This document shows, one piece after another, positions 1-25,900 of a stretch of DNA of 64,000 nucleotides. This stretch comes from Sipunculus nudus (lineage: Eukaryota; Annelida; Sipuncula; Golfingiida; Sipunculidae). The stretch lies in NCBI GenBank assembly GCA_026874595.1, contig CM049311.1:59773953-59837952 (forward strand). The letters run 5' to 3'. The position numbers and the translations under genes were made by a program. Each line of letters opens with the position of its first letter. The first letter of the stretch is position 1. Below the pieces are notes generated by a model, which saw only the letters and a list, made by a program, of their open reading frames with translations, searched no databases and was not told the DNA's origin.

Positions 1-1890
1 TTTCTCGTCTGTCCGCCCATTCTCCTGCCGCTGTCGGTCGATCTTCCACTCCTTCCTCGCGCTGTTTGGTCGTACCCTCTGAGCGCTTTCTTACTGTCGT
101 CGGATCGCTCAAAGATCAGGGGTTTTCAACACCGGTTGTGGCTCTTGCAGCGGCTCCCAGTCGACGATTTTCCGACCGTGTGTATGACTCCTGCTGGCTC
201 ATCTTCTCTCGATGGGCCAGGGAGCGTCATATAGATCTGCTGGTTCTGCCGGTCCAGTTGCTCCTTGATTTCCTGCTACATTTATTACAGGATAAACGTT
301 TATCCTTCCCCACTATTCGCAGCTATCAGGCGGCTCTTCTTTCTGTGCTTTGCCCCCTCCGTCAGGATTCGGTTCTCCGTCATCCCGTCGTTTCAGATTT
401 TCTCCAGGGGGTCAGCGCTCGTTCGTCCCGCCCGCAGTACGTGGTTTCTCTTGGCGCCTTGACGTGGTCCTTCGACACCTCCGCGGCGCTCCTTATGAGC
501 CGCTCTGCTCCACGCACCTGCTCCATCTGTCGCGTAAGATGGCCTTCCTCCTAGCGCTTGCCACTGCTGGCCGTCGAGCTGAGCTTCATGCTCTCATGGC
601 TGATCCTAAATTTTCTCAAATTGCGGGTGACGGTTCGTCAGCGGACTTCCACTTTCCTCCGGACTTTTATCATAAATCGCAGTCTTACGATGACCCCGCA
701 ATTTCGTGGCATGTTCCCAATGGCCGGTACCGGTTCGGCGCCACGAATTGCCCCGTCCAGGCCTTAAGGTACTATCTTAAGGCTACCAAATCACTCCCGG
801 GGGGGGGGGGGGGGGGGGAGGGCCGTAAGAAACTTTTTATTTCTTCCAAATTGGGTGCTTTGCCCCCTCCGTCAGGATTCGGTTCTCCGTCATCCCGTCG
901 TTTCAGATTTTCTCCAGGGGGTCAGCGCTCGTTCGTCCCGCCCGCAGTACGTGGTTTCTTCTTGGCGCCTTGACGTGGTCCTTCGACACCTCCGCGGCGC
1001 TCCTTATGAGCCGCTCTGCTCCACGCACCTGCTCCATCTGTCGCGTAAGATGGCCTTCCTCCTAGCGCTTGCCACTGCTGGCCGTCGAGCTGAGCTTCAT
1101 GCTCTCATGGCTGATCCTAAATTTTCTCAAATTGCGGGTGACGGTTCGTCAGCGGACTTCCACTTTCCTCCGGACTTTTATCATAAATCGCAGTCTTACG
1201 ATGACCCCGCAATTTCGTGGCATGTTCCCAATGGCCGGTACCGGTTCGGCGCCACGAATTGCCCCGTCCAGGCCTTAAGGTACTATCTTAAGGCTACCAA
1301 ATCACTCCCGGGGGGGGGGGGGGGGGGGGGAGGGCCGTAAGAAACTTTTTATTTCTTCCAAATTGGGTGCAACCGATAAAGAAATAAGTCCTATTACTAT
1401 TAGTAACTGGATAAAGGCTGCTATCATCACCGCCCATGACTCTTTTATGTCCGACTGACTTCCAGTCCTTCTATGTCACGGCTCATGAGGTCAGGGCTAT
1501 AGCGTCCTCCTTTGCTCACCTTTTGGGCGTGTCTCCTGCCGCGCTGGTCAAAATGGGTATCTGGAAGTCCCCTTCCACGTTTACTCAATTTTACCTCAAG
1601 GACGTCTGCCTGCAGGACTCTGGCCTATATGCCATGGGTCCCGTGGTTGCCGCCAGCACTATCGTTAACGTCACCAGCACAGCTTCCTCGACGTCTCCTC
1701 TTGTTTGGCCCGCTACCTGCCTGCAGCCGTCGTCTTCTGCTGTGGTTTCTACTACTTGCTGACCGCATTCTCTTCATCCTCGTGGTTCCAGTTCAGTATC
1801 TCCCTTGCTATGGTTTATCTGTTTCTTCTCATTAATACAGAAAACGCTCACATCGATGTTTATGTAATAAAACCCCCCATTCCCGACCCC
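1..1890 (+). mobile_element. Broken DIRS-type retrotransposon, tyrosine recombinase ORF
   Basis: Pieces of a tyrosine recombinase are readable in different frames. N-terminal core-binding region: 66-450. Box I AGRRAELHALMADPKF: 567-640 and again in the second copy. Box II and the nucleophile: 1478-1700, with AHEVRAIASSFAHLLG followed by FTQFYLKDV, where the Tyr follows the HxxR helix. The GPVVAA tail is typical of DIRS recombinases. The reading frame is broken by a one-base deletion near 449, by G-homopolymers at 799-818 and 1310-1330, and by a stop near 1456, so it is non-functional. It probably sits in an upstream ATM intron, same orientation. No reverse transcriptase is visible; that part would lie left of the window. 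Crypton or Ngaro elements are less likely given the inverted repeats downstream. Confidence 0.72.
345..1366 (+). repeat. Tandem 0.51 kb duplication inside the recombinase ORF
   Basis: 345-854 and 855-1366 are near-identical copies (510 and 512 bases). They differ by one T near 449/959 and by one G in the poly-G run (20 versus 21). The junction shows GTGC microhomology, which recurs at 1367-1370. Either a recent duplication or an assembly artefact at the G-run. Confidence 0.93.
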
Positions 1891-2166
1891 ATGAATGGTG
1901 GTTTTGTTAGTAAACGGATGTGAGCTTTTCTGTATTACAGTCATCTCTCCCTCCCCCGATACTTCCTACTTCGCCCTTGAATAAGTGTCTCTACCAAAAC
2001 GAGGCATGACCTAGATACCGAGAATGAGGCAGAAGTGGGTGATGATAGGCCTACTCAGGGAAAAATTTGTAAGTGGGGCTTCTGGCATGTGAATACTAAC
2101 AGAGAATATTCTCATTAATACAGAAAAGCTCACATCCATTTACTAACAAAACCACCATTCACGGGG
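1887..2166. repeat. 51-bp inverted repeat arms, DIRS right-end structure or foldback MITE
   Basis: Arms 1887-1937 and 2116-2166 are reverse complements with two mismatches in 51, separated by 178 bases. A third, about 80% similar copy (1834-1890) lies head-to-head with the left arm. This fits the internal complementary region plus terminal repeat of a DIRS element, but a separate foldback MITE is possible. Confidence 0.8.
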
Positions 2167-3580
2167 AGGGGGGTTAAAGTGTCTGTTGTGTAAATTGGTG
2201 CTGTACTGTACTTTATTGTCTTTTTTTTTGGGAAAAAGCAGTATGAAATATGTTGTAACTCAAAGACGACCTAAAAAGGAGTTTAATAATATTGTACCTG
2301 GCAGAGTTGCCAGAGGTCACGGAAAAGTCCTTGAAAAAAATATTGGTTCAAGGTCAGGGAAAATTCAGGAATATAAAAATTCAGAGAACTTTGTGATAAT
2401 TAGGTAAGTCAGGGAAAAGTCAGGGAATTTTTAATGATGACTGTAGTTTATTATCAGGCAGGAAGACTGTGGCATCCAATTAAAGTTGTCTTGTGTTTGT
2501 AGGTTTAATCTTGTTTCCCTTTGATTTTTGTACACATATGTAGGTTGCTGATGCAGAGCAGATACACAAAATATATATAGCACCAACTATTAATGACATT
2601 CCAACTGTTTCTAAACAGTTAAACACGACAGATATATAGTACGAATAAAACATTTTATATATGGACATGAATCTGTACAGGTTACTAATTACAAAGGCAG
2701 AGCACAGTGCAATTACTTTGATCCATTGATACCATTTATTGTTATTGTTTGATAAAATCATACACATGATAAATGCTTGATATCAGGGTGTATGGTTCTG
2801 AAGATTACAATTTCATATATCTAGATTCAGTTTGCTTTGCTTGCTGCAGCATTCCAGTTACAATTTTAAAATAAGGATTTGATTTTGGTTAGCAGTAAAA
2901 TGGTGTTTTTGAGAACAAATTTGAATTTTGCATGTTGGTTTATCTTTGCAAACCAGCTAAAAGTCAGGGAATTATTTCTGATTTGGCTGCCTTGTCATTT
3001 GCTATGTTTGCTGTTCCTTTGCTAAGTGCTCCCTCCAATACAGTTTGTGTCTGTATATATTTGCAATTCTCCATGTAGCGCATTGTCTACTGGTTTGTCT
3101 GTGCCTTCAGCTGACAGCTTATTGCAATCTGTGTATGGAGCCCATGATCATCTGATACTTTTCTATATACTTTGTTTTTTAATTTACTTACCTCTACCAT
3201 CTTTGCTGTTGAGTGCATGCCTGTGTTATTTTCACTTGTGATAAACCATTTATTTCAGCTTCTGACTTGGGACCATGGTTTTAATTTCACTGATGTCAGA
3301 TAAATGACTTCCTTGTTTTAGTCCATAACAAAGAGATGATGGTAACCAAATGAAAGTCTTTGAAATGTTTGTGATAAGTGAATCAATCAGGGTTAAGTAA
3401 AAGCATGAAATAAGACACATAGTTACTTAGAGGGCAGTGCTAAGGCAAAGTCCATTTATAGATTTTGTCTGCGATTGAACCTGAAGTGACAGAGACCAGG
3501 GTAGAATCATGAGTTGCCCATGATGGCTATTTAAAGTAGGAATGATGAGCATCTCAGTGATTCACTCTGTGGTGTTTTAG
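2167..3580. other. Intron-like AT-rich sequence upstream of first ATM exon
   Basis: No supported gene. 2290-2430 contains several degenerate 'gtcagggaaa' motifs. 2430-3580 is plain AT-rich DNA with no clear structure. Most likely an ATM intron. Confidence 0.5.
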
Positions 3581-16930
<13,350 letters not shown>

Positions 16931-17810
16931 TGTGCTCAGTAGTTCCCATGATTACACACTCATAACAGTTATGTCTAAAAGAGCTCCGTTTCTTCTCCCA
17001 AGAGGCTGTTTTGGAGGGCTTCTCTAATATCTCAGCATTGCCATGCTGTTTTCTTCATTCTGTCAGAATCATTAAAATTTTTGTTGTTTAGTATTGGATC
17101 ATCTGCCAAAGACTAATTGTTTTGCATTTAAATGTTATGACTAGTCATTATTGATATTCAGATGGTCTTTTACAGGGTGTATCGGGTCAGTGAATATAAA
17201 AAGTTACAGATGTGAACTATCATTCTAGATATTACCCTGAGCATGAGACAATGAGAAATTTTTGATGTCGGCATCAAGAGGGATATCTTCTTTCACAAGA
17301 ATACTACATGTAAGCAGGGTTTAATATAAGTCATGTTATACAGCAGGTTCTGGATCTTGTCACAGTAACAGACATATGACCACTGTTAGAATTTATAAAT
17401 ATTGGCATAGCAGCAGATGTCCCTGTTTATCGTAAGTGCCAGGTAGATACAATGACATGTCCTTGCACAGTGGGGAATTCTAGATGCTTGCTTTGTTAAA
17501 GATGTACCATGCGAATCTGTGAGTTGTCACAGTGGCAGAGTGATGCAGTATGTTGCCATAGTAACACATGTATGTGTATACCAAAAAATGTCCTGAGTGT
17601 TGGGCAGTTTGTAAATAACTGTGATGCAGTCTTGCCATTAGGATATTACCATTAAATTAAGCTGAGACCCATTGCATTTGAGAGCTGTGGTGTGTAAATT
17701 TCAGTTTATATGATATTATTACTGTAAGCAGACCACATTACCTTATTTTTGTTAATCTTGTAAACCATAGTACTTTATTTAATAAATGTAATTTTAAATC
17801 CATGACAACA
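16931..17810 (+). other. Probable ATM 3' UTR
   Basis: Unique AT-rich sequence after the ATM stop, without repeats or ORFs, ending after the first good AATAAA (17781-17786). The extent is inferred. Confidence 0.5.
17781..17786 (+). terminator. Candidate ATM polyadenylation signal AATAAA
   Basis: Canonical hexamer 851 bases after the stop codon, followed by an AT-rich stretch. Others further downstream (for example near 19014) are possible. Confidence 0.4.
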
Positions 17811-19329
17811 CAGATTTTTGCTGACATGATGACTGTGCCCAGTGTATTCAGCAAAGAGTATGACCATATGTGTTATTTAAATGAACATTATAGTTTATTT
17901 TGTAAAGAAAAAATAATTTATTCCATTATTTATGGTTCTGGTAGTGGTAAGTAATTGTGTACCCAGCTTAAAAGGTCAAGGTTACTATTGTATTGATATT
18001 GCTGCACTGGCGCCACCTATGAGAGAGGGGTAACAAAAAAAAAACAAAGCTTGAAAAAAATTGAACTTGTGTGTGTCGTTTAAAAATACTTAAGGAAACA
18101 TAGCCGTATTAGAATTTTATCAGCTCAAGAGTGACCTTGGCCCTATTTGATAAAGACACCAAGTTCTGAATATCTGGTGTGGGAATCAACCTTTTTTACA
18201 GCAGTTGTCTCAACGTAATCATCAAATAGGCAATCTTATTCATTCTCAAGGGAAGGACTTAGGATACTTTAGTATCATGTATGTCTGTCAGATATTTCTT
18301 GTTTAGTATTGGTGCATTTATTTTTGCTATTGGATTCAACAATGATATATTTGATTAACTGAATACTGAAAATAAAATTCACTTCTGATATCAGAACCAC
18401 AATTGGGACCAGCCAAGCACCCACAGCAGACTGAGGTTGGATGAGCTACAGCTGTAAGGTTTTGTCTGTTGCCATTGACTCTTTCTGTTGGTTGGTCGTA
18501 TTCATTACTGGTTGTGTTATATATCAAATGAAAGGGGTGAGCTAGATCCTATAAGATATATCATGAGGTCAGTGGGACCTTTTTTTCTGAGCTATGGTAT
18601 TAAAAGATTTATCATTGTTTGTAACGTCAAGACTCATTTCAGTCCTTAGATGATATATAAATATTAAGCATTGCACTACCAAAAAAAATCAGTACACATT
18701 TTCCACTCCCAACACTTCTCACCAAGCAAAATTTGTGGCTAGACAGCATTAGAACTGTCAGAAGACGGTCATTTTTCATATCAGTTATGTAGAGGCATCA
18801 CTGCAAGAAAAAAGAAAAATGATTTCATTTCAGACACAATGGCAGAATGAGAGAGAAGGAGTCTTAGAGACCAGAGTCACTGAATAGTTTCCTTTGCATG
18901 TGACATTGGTAGTGTAGACATTGTAGAGTTACTGGTATCTAAGTTAAGGGTTTGTAGATATGTTGCTTTGCTGTTTTATGCCCACATTATACTGTACTAT
19001 CATGGTGTTTACAATAAAATGCATGCCTGTATACAGAACAGATTTTGTCTTGGTACTCTAATTGACTTTGATTCAGTGCACATTATGCCACCAGTGACCT
19101 GGAAAGCTCTCAGTCTTTGGTGTATATCCCCAAGTCCACAATGTTTATCCACCTGTAATGCTTAACTTTATCATGGCATGATTTCACTTTTGACCCCCAA
19201 TTCAGTTTCAGATGATTACAGAATTACCAATTTACAGGATCTCATTATAGAATCCATTAAAATGCCCACCTATGCATCGCCATCAAATCTAATCATAACT
19301 TTATTAGAGGGACCAACAGCTCCGACGGT
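17811..19329. other. Intergenic sequence between ATM and WARS2
   Basis: No supported gene. A short Cys-containing open frame on the - strand (18336-18527) has no recognisable family. Confidence 0.5.
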
Positions 19330-20300
19330 AAGATGTGATGTCTCCTTAATTTGATGTAGAGTCAATCAGGGCTGTGTCCTTATCCTTACAATGTCCTGGA
19401 TCTTCTGTACCATTTCTTTGCTCTATTCTGCTTCCCAAGATGGTATTACAGTTTCCCGGAGGTACAATCAGAATAGGAACCCTGGCTGGAATATTAAATT
19501 GTGCCTTCATAAAATTAGGGGGGAGATAACCAACTGGTGGGAAGAAAAACAGTCGAAGACGTTAAACAATAACAAAGAATTCAGCCAGTCGACCACTCTG
19601 GTCACTCCAAAGCAGTAAATCAAGCCTAGACCTATTTTATTTACTTCCAAGCTCAGCACAACTTCCAATGCTTGTCTAAATTGTCTTTCAGTCCACAGTG
19701 TCGCTTTCGAATCAAAGTCGTGCTGACGTCACCTGCTTCCAGCATAGTAGGCTGGTACCTACAAACAAAACTCCTACCTACCTCAACTTGCTACATCTTT
19801 GCCCTCTTGCTATTCACTCGCTCCCAGGGACTCCGTCAACATTGTGTACATTCGCTCCAAATTGCAAATACCAAAGTTGTGATACTTTGAGCAGAGACTA
19901 TTCAACACTGCGGATACCACTATCATAGCTCACTCGGAGGAACACCTCTAAAAGCTGAAGAGGACACTGCAATATAAATACACAGTTTTCATAAAGAAGA
20001 CCAAGCTACTGAGATGAGGTGGATCAGCTGCCAAGCATTAAGGGAAAAGACCAGGCACTTGAAGTTGTTGAGAAATTAACCTTCCTAGGATCCACAGCCT
20101 CAGGGTACCTGCCCCTGAAGCTGAACTCAACACTTGAATTGCCAAGTCTGCAAAATGCTCCAAATGTTTCTTCAAGTTAAACCAGAGAGTATGAATAATT
20201 AAGAACCTGACAACCAACATGGCAGTCTACAAAGCCTATGTCCTTAGCACACTGCTCTACAGTTGGGACTCTGGGAATACATGCTTCCACCATTGCTACT
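19330..20300 (+). mobile_element. LINE reverse-transcriptase fossil
   Basis: Scattered pieces of a non-LTR reverse transcriptase in several frames. VNQGCVL near 19362 matches the 'KQGCVLAPTLF' block. LFNTADTTIIAHSEEHL near 19887-19940 sits where FADDAALVAHS is expected, so the catalytic DD is lost. IKKTK is near 19990. EVVEKLTFLGSTAS near 20060-20105 matches the 'VD.FTYLGS' block. MAVYKAYVLSTLLY is at 20219. Stops and frameshifts show an old dead copy. Confidence 0.72.
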
Positions 20301-21606
20301 TATGCCACATATTTGGCATCCATTTGGAAGATAGTCCCAATCCAGTGTTCTTTGAGCACCCCACACTGGCACGTTTTCTTTATAACCAACCCAAAGTGGT
20401 TTCACAGTTAAAATCTGCAAGGATGATTTTTCCTTACCCCAAAAATTGATCTTAAATGATTAATCATAAGTGCACTTATATAAATTTTTGGATCAAGGCC
20501 GTGACTCATGGAAAAAATACATGTATTTACGAAATAAAAATCTATAGGGTACATGTGGCCCATTCAGACCGACAAAACCAGGATTCAGAAGCTCAGGATA
20601 GACAAACCACCCTTTCCTCTCCTGAACTAGCCATATGCCCCTGTAATATGGCAAAAGGAATTATCTATGCTTGGAATTTGATTTTATTGCATGTAAACAT
20701 GGTACGGACCATATAAAAGATAATTGATAGATTAAAAAATAGAATACCCAAAATTTATGAAGCCTGTAAAAATCTCGGTAAACACTTTTGAAATGCTGGC
20801 TCTAAGATGGAAGCTAATGCAGTTAAGGCAAGTGTGCTTGTTGAATCCGTAATTTGTTCGGACTGTCTCCTTTCTAAAAGGGCGTTTTATGCTTGCACCC
20901 CAAATCGCTTGTCTGCTAACGTGCTCAGATAGAGCACCGCAGCCGATTCACCTGGCCCTTCAAAGCAGTCTATTTGATTTTCTTATCTTAAGGATACCTT
21001 TGGTTAGTCTTCTAGGGATGGAAGGGTGGGTGGGATATACTACAACTGGTACAACATGTAGGTAAGATGGCAACAGGATAATCGGTCGAAACACTGACGA
21101 GAGCAGTTGTGTGTGAATGATGCTATTCATCAGTATTTAATCAATAATGTAAATACGGTCCTACATAAATGACACTTTATTCAGAAATTATTTGTAGGAT
21201 CATAATCACAGATATACTGTACATGGTGATGTTAGCATATTACCAAGTCTCTAAAGTCATCAGTTCACTTAAGCTCTTTGTCACCCGATAAAAGATACCC
21301 TTTTCTGGTGCCCAAGGGAAAAGGTAGCCCTTACCAAGTGACGGAATAGGTTGCCTTTGGTTCAACGTGGAAGAGTAGAGATTGTGTGGTTTTGATGTCG
21401 CACCAAACGTATCATCACTCCAGAACACAACAAATCACCAGTCAGCGGCTAAACAACAAGAGTATGTTAAGGGAAAATAAAAAGATACAGAGTTTAAAAA
21501 AAATAACCTACAAGATGGGGTTCCCAACCTGTTACGCCTCACTAGATCCACTGGTACATACATTAGATAAAACATTATTTAAAACACAGAGTCCAGTTAA
21601 ATAGTC
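20301..21606. other. Intergenic sequence, no supported gene
   Basis: Short open frames on both strands but no recognisable domains. No clear repeats. Confidence 0.45.
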
Positions 21607-21995
21607 TCTAGATCTACTGGACCCCGGATGGCGGCACCTCTCTGGACCCTGGCTGGTGGCACCTCATTACATCTCGCTGGACACCTGCTGGCAGCACCTT
21701 AATGGACACCGGCTGGCAACACCTCAATGGACACCAGCTGGCAGCACCTCACTGGACACCAACTGGCAGCATATCACTGCACACCGACTGGCAGCACCTC
21801 ACTGCACACCGACTGTAAGCACCTCACTGCACATCGGCTGGCAGCACTTCACTACATACCAACTGGCAACACCTCACTGGACACCGTCTCGTAGCACCTC
21901 ACTGGACACGGGCTGGCAGCACCTCACTGGACACCAGCTGGTAGCACCTCACTGGACACAGGGTCACAGCACCTCCCTGGACACTGATTAGCGGC
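21607..21995 (+). repeat. 25-bp minisatellite, about 15 copies
   Basis: Unit resembles 'cactggacaccagctggcag' plus 'cacct'. Copies are 70-90% alike. The 111-codon open frame across it is an artefact of the repeat. Confidence 0.92.
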
Positions 21996-22700
21996 ACTTC
22001 TGTCTCTGCAGGCTATACAGACTGTCTCCAAATACTGTGCATGGACTCTCTTAAATACCCTTCTACCCTGGAGGCTCATTTATATTGATAAGAAAAATAC
22101 AAAGCCTCGCCTGCCTTTTCTACTACCGCCAATCTATATTCATGAGCCATTAATTGAATACTAAATAGGATTAGAACAAAACACACCAAACCCCAAAGCG
22201 ATTTAACAAAGGCCTGCAGCTTACTCACCAACCTTTCATTGAAAGCCTGCCATTGTTTAACAATATTCTGAACGGCGAGTCAATTCTTGTTCAACAAATA
22301 CAAATGTACAGCTATCCTGGTACAGTTAACCTGAGAAATTCAAATAAGACAAAATGAAACGATCCATTTCTTCACACTCATATTGTCTCTTTTGGATGGC
22401 AAGTACCTTGAGAGAAACGATGGCGAACAAAGCTTTTCCGACTTTACATTTTCTCTTCCTGATCTATCTCAGATATAAATTAAAACGAATATAAAGGTCG
22501 TAATTTTACATTGTTGTGAAATGTAGAACAAAAATTAACTTTACAACTGCAATAATTTGGTACAAAACAAAAATGAATCTGAAAATTCATTTGTATGTTA
22601 TGATTCTCTTGTTCGCTGATGTAGAGGTAGGCTTTCCTAGCTTCAATTCAGGGTTTGCATCCAACATAAACATATGGGTTTCGAAACGGCATCCGACATT
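21996..22700. other. Upstream region of WARS2
   Basis: AT-rich unique sequence ending in the presumed WARS2 promoter. No gene supported. Confidence 0.45.
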
Positions 22701-22709
22701 GAATTTTCG

Positions 22710-22717
22710 ACTTCCGG
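22710..22717 (+). promoter_or_regulatory. ETS-type site ACTTCCGG in WARS2 promoter region
   Basis: ACTTCCGG lies 131 bases upstream of the proposed WARS2 start codon. ETS-family sites are common near start sites of mitochondrial and housekeeping genes. A single motif, so weak evidence. Confidence 0.3.
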
Positions 22718-22847
22718 TTTTTCATTAATATATCCTTGACATCTGGGCGATATTAGGGCGTCACAACCACAAGGAGAGCCACTTACGGCAACAAGAAAAC
22801 CGACCAACACAACCATTGCCAACAGGGTCCTTCCCGTCAAATATACA

Positions 22848-22919
22848 ATGCTGCAGACTCGGGCAGTGATACATCGGAGCTTGACGCGAAAATATCCAGG
22901 CTATGTGTGTCTACGCAAG
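22848..22919 (+). CDS. WARS2: WARS2 exon 1: mitochondrial presequence
   Basis: 24 codons from ATG 22848, starting [16 protein letters not shown], followed by a gtaaac donor in phase 0, exactly the phase needed by the exon at 29488. The upstream frame is open only back to a TGA at 22737-22739 with no earlier ATG, so this is the first usable start. Four Arg, two Lys, no Asp or Glu: a matrix-targeting profile. Position and phase fit, but no transcript proves it. Confidence 0.62.
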
Positions 22920-25900
22920 GTAAACTGACCATGATGAAAATAAAAGTTAACTCAGTAACTGAGTCAGTGGCAATAAATAAATAATCAACTGAAAGGCCGC
23001 CCTTATTGACACACGGGGTGTGTCAATAAGGTCCAGCTTATTGACACACGGTTTAACTGCGCATGCGTCAAATCTGTCACACTCCCGCTAGATGGCAGGG
23101 CGTTCACCATGTGTCACTAACAACCCCCGTCGTGATATCCGAAACCGTGTGTCAATAACGCGAGTTGTTGTTACTATAGCAGGTCTTAATTACCGGGCCG
23201 TGTAGGAGAAGTGGTAGCTTTGGACTAATCAGGTGTTACCATTGGGGTCCCTTGATCTCTGACACAAATGTTTAACATTTATAATAGTTTATTACTTTCA
23301 TCGCCTAGGTATATTAATTAGTTTAAAACCTATTTTTACCAGGCGGGGTACTACTAATTTCGGGGATGAAAATTACATCCCTGATGAAAATTATTTAACT
23401 CATTTCAAAATTTTAAATATATTCAACAATTTAAAAATAAAATATAATTTACATACATATATCTCGTTTTATTCAATATCATTTTTCTAATCAGAAAATA
23501 ATAAACAAGGATAATAGGAACAAATAAGCTTTATTGAAATTAATACAAAAAATAGTAAGTAAATCATAGTTTTTTATTACTAAATACACAAACTTTATAA
23601 GCACATCGATACTGAATAATTAAATAATTGCTATTAACCTGGAGAAGTGGATACTTTATTACTCTAATTTTAAAAGAGACGTGATTACTGAGAATTTTGT
23701 CACATTCTTCTTTATGAGATATATACTGTTCCAGATTTTCACGATGTAAAGTGGACATGTTCAAAATCAGAGAAACAAACCGAAAATGAAATTGGCTAAG
23801 TTACTACGAGCCATGGAATGGTCATATCTTTATCAACAACTCATCATCGTGGCCTGATCGATTATAGAATAACGCGTCTTACTTTAACAAACTTAACCCT
23901 ATAGCCAAAGATCAGAATGGGGTTCGAAAAGGTCGCTCCTGTCCTGATCATATTTTTTAGTTACTTCATTAGTAAGTAATCGTTTGCCTCAAGGAATAGA
24001 AACACGTCGCCCTAGTAAGTGGGCATGTGCATGCATGCAGGAAAAAAAGCTGTTGATGGGTAAATATAGGAAACTACTCTTCACTCGCGGCTGTTTGGAC
24101 TAAATATTGATTACAAAATCTATAACACCATGAAAAAGTTTATACAGTAGTTATTCAGCTTATGTATGATGAAGTAATAATATTTTCACAAATTGGTTTG
24201 GGGTACTATGTGAGGTATACAAGGCGATATAATCTGTCACGCTGTTTAATATATATGTATTAACGGCTTAGCAGAAAAAATAAAAAGCCTTGTGTCGGTA
24301 TAAAATCCATTTTTTTATGTCCTAAAAGTTCTGATTTCCTAGCGCCTGTTGGATTGTAATCTCTTGGTCTAGTATTAAGCAAGTTTAAGAATTTTTAAGG
24401 ATACTATACTTATATGACTCCTTTTCAAATTTAAATACTATATATATGATGGTAGTAACAGTCCTATAGATTATGCGTCTGAGTTAGGGGGATATGCATA
24501 AACCCTGTCATGTGATAAAATTCAAAACAGACCACTCCGTTACCTTTTTTTTAGTGTTCACAGGTTCTGCATGTGTAATTGCTGCTCTAAAAGAGACATT
24601 GGTTGTTTAACATGTAGATATCATTTGATCGAGATGTTACGGTATCACTATGGATTACACAAGTCTTACCAAGAAAGTATTCATATTGGATTATAACCTT
24701 GCAAGTCGCGGATAACTGAGTGCTCAGATGCAAAGAAGTAAGATACTCGAATCCATTGATATATATTAATGAAATAGCGCCGCATTGCCAACGTAATCTG
24801 AACCAGAAGTTACGTTCTGATAATCAACATAAATGGCTTGAACAATACCGATCAGTTCTGAAATTAAGATTTTTTTATCAGTTTTATCAGCACTCAGTAC
24901 ACGGCACATAATTAAGTATATACGTAAAAAGTATATGGCCCGATCGACGAATGCAAAGTTCAGTACACTTGCTGGGCTTTGGTGGGGGATACTTGCGCTG
25001 AGAAGTGAAACTGACAGATTTCAGACACAATATATAGGCTGATACCACCAAATAAATAAAAGAACCTACACACTGAAGCAAGGGGCTGTGTCATATGTAA
25101 AAACGGTGACGTCGAAGATGAGAGGCACAATGGTTTTGAATGTTCTGCCTATATAATGAACCCCTAACAATTCTGTATGATAAAACATCTTACACAATTA
25201 CGCAGTTTCCTATACTTGATAAAACAATTCAATTGGTTTAATTCATAAATTATAACGGTAAGACTTTGGTAGAATACTTGGTCCGCTGTTGGAACAAGTG
25301 TAAAAATTTACTTTTACGCTGTTAGAAAAAAGCACAACCCGTACACTCTAATGATGAGAGAAAACAAGAGAAACATTTAGTCACTCCAGACTTAGTAGTT
25401 TAGAAATGGAAACAAGATTTAATTGATATATCAGAGGAGAACGTTTATATGGGATTCTCCAAGATTTATGACACAACCAATTTCGTACCACTTAGGAATT
25501 TTCAGTTTTATGAACTTCAACGTCGGGTGACGTTAAACCCATTTCTCCATATAGACTGAATGTATAGGTTAATAGATTCTCCTACTTGTACCTTTTGCAA
25601 ATTAGTAAGAGAAACTTTATCACATATTTTTTGGAATTGTTCTCTTGTCGCTAACTTGTGGTTAAAAATACAAGAGGTTTTGAATAATTCGTCATTAAAC
25701 TCCTCTGTTTAGTTTTCAGTATCTGAAGTTTTGTTAGGTTAAAGCGAACATAGATGGTTAAATATGCTAACACTGGTTGCTATAAAATGTATGTTTGTAA
25801 TTGCAGATGTCTCAAAATGTTACCGAACTATTATAGATGTATAAGCTATGTTAAGCAAATTTATTCAACATATGATGTAATCGCTAAGAAACTTTGAGGA

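Noticed and set aside
21656-21991. 111-codon open frame with WQH-type repeats
   Set aside because: Artefact of the 25-bp minisatellite.
22643-22816. Signal-peptide-like - strand frame (MVVLVGFLVA) with a gtaagt donor
   Set aside because: It overlaps the WARS2 promoter and 5' UTR only 32 bases from the WARS2 start, and no downstream exon could be found. The longer frame starts at TTG, not ATG.
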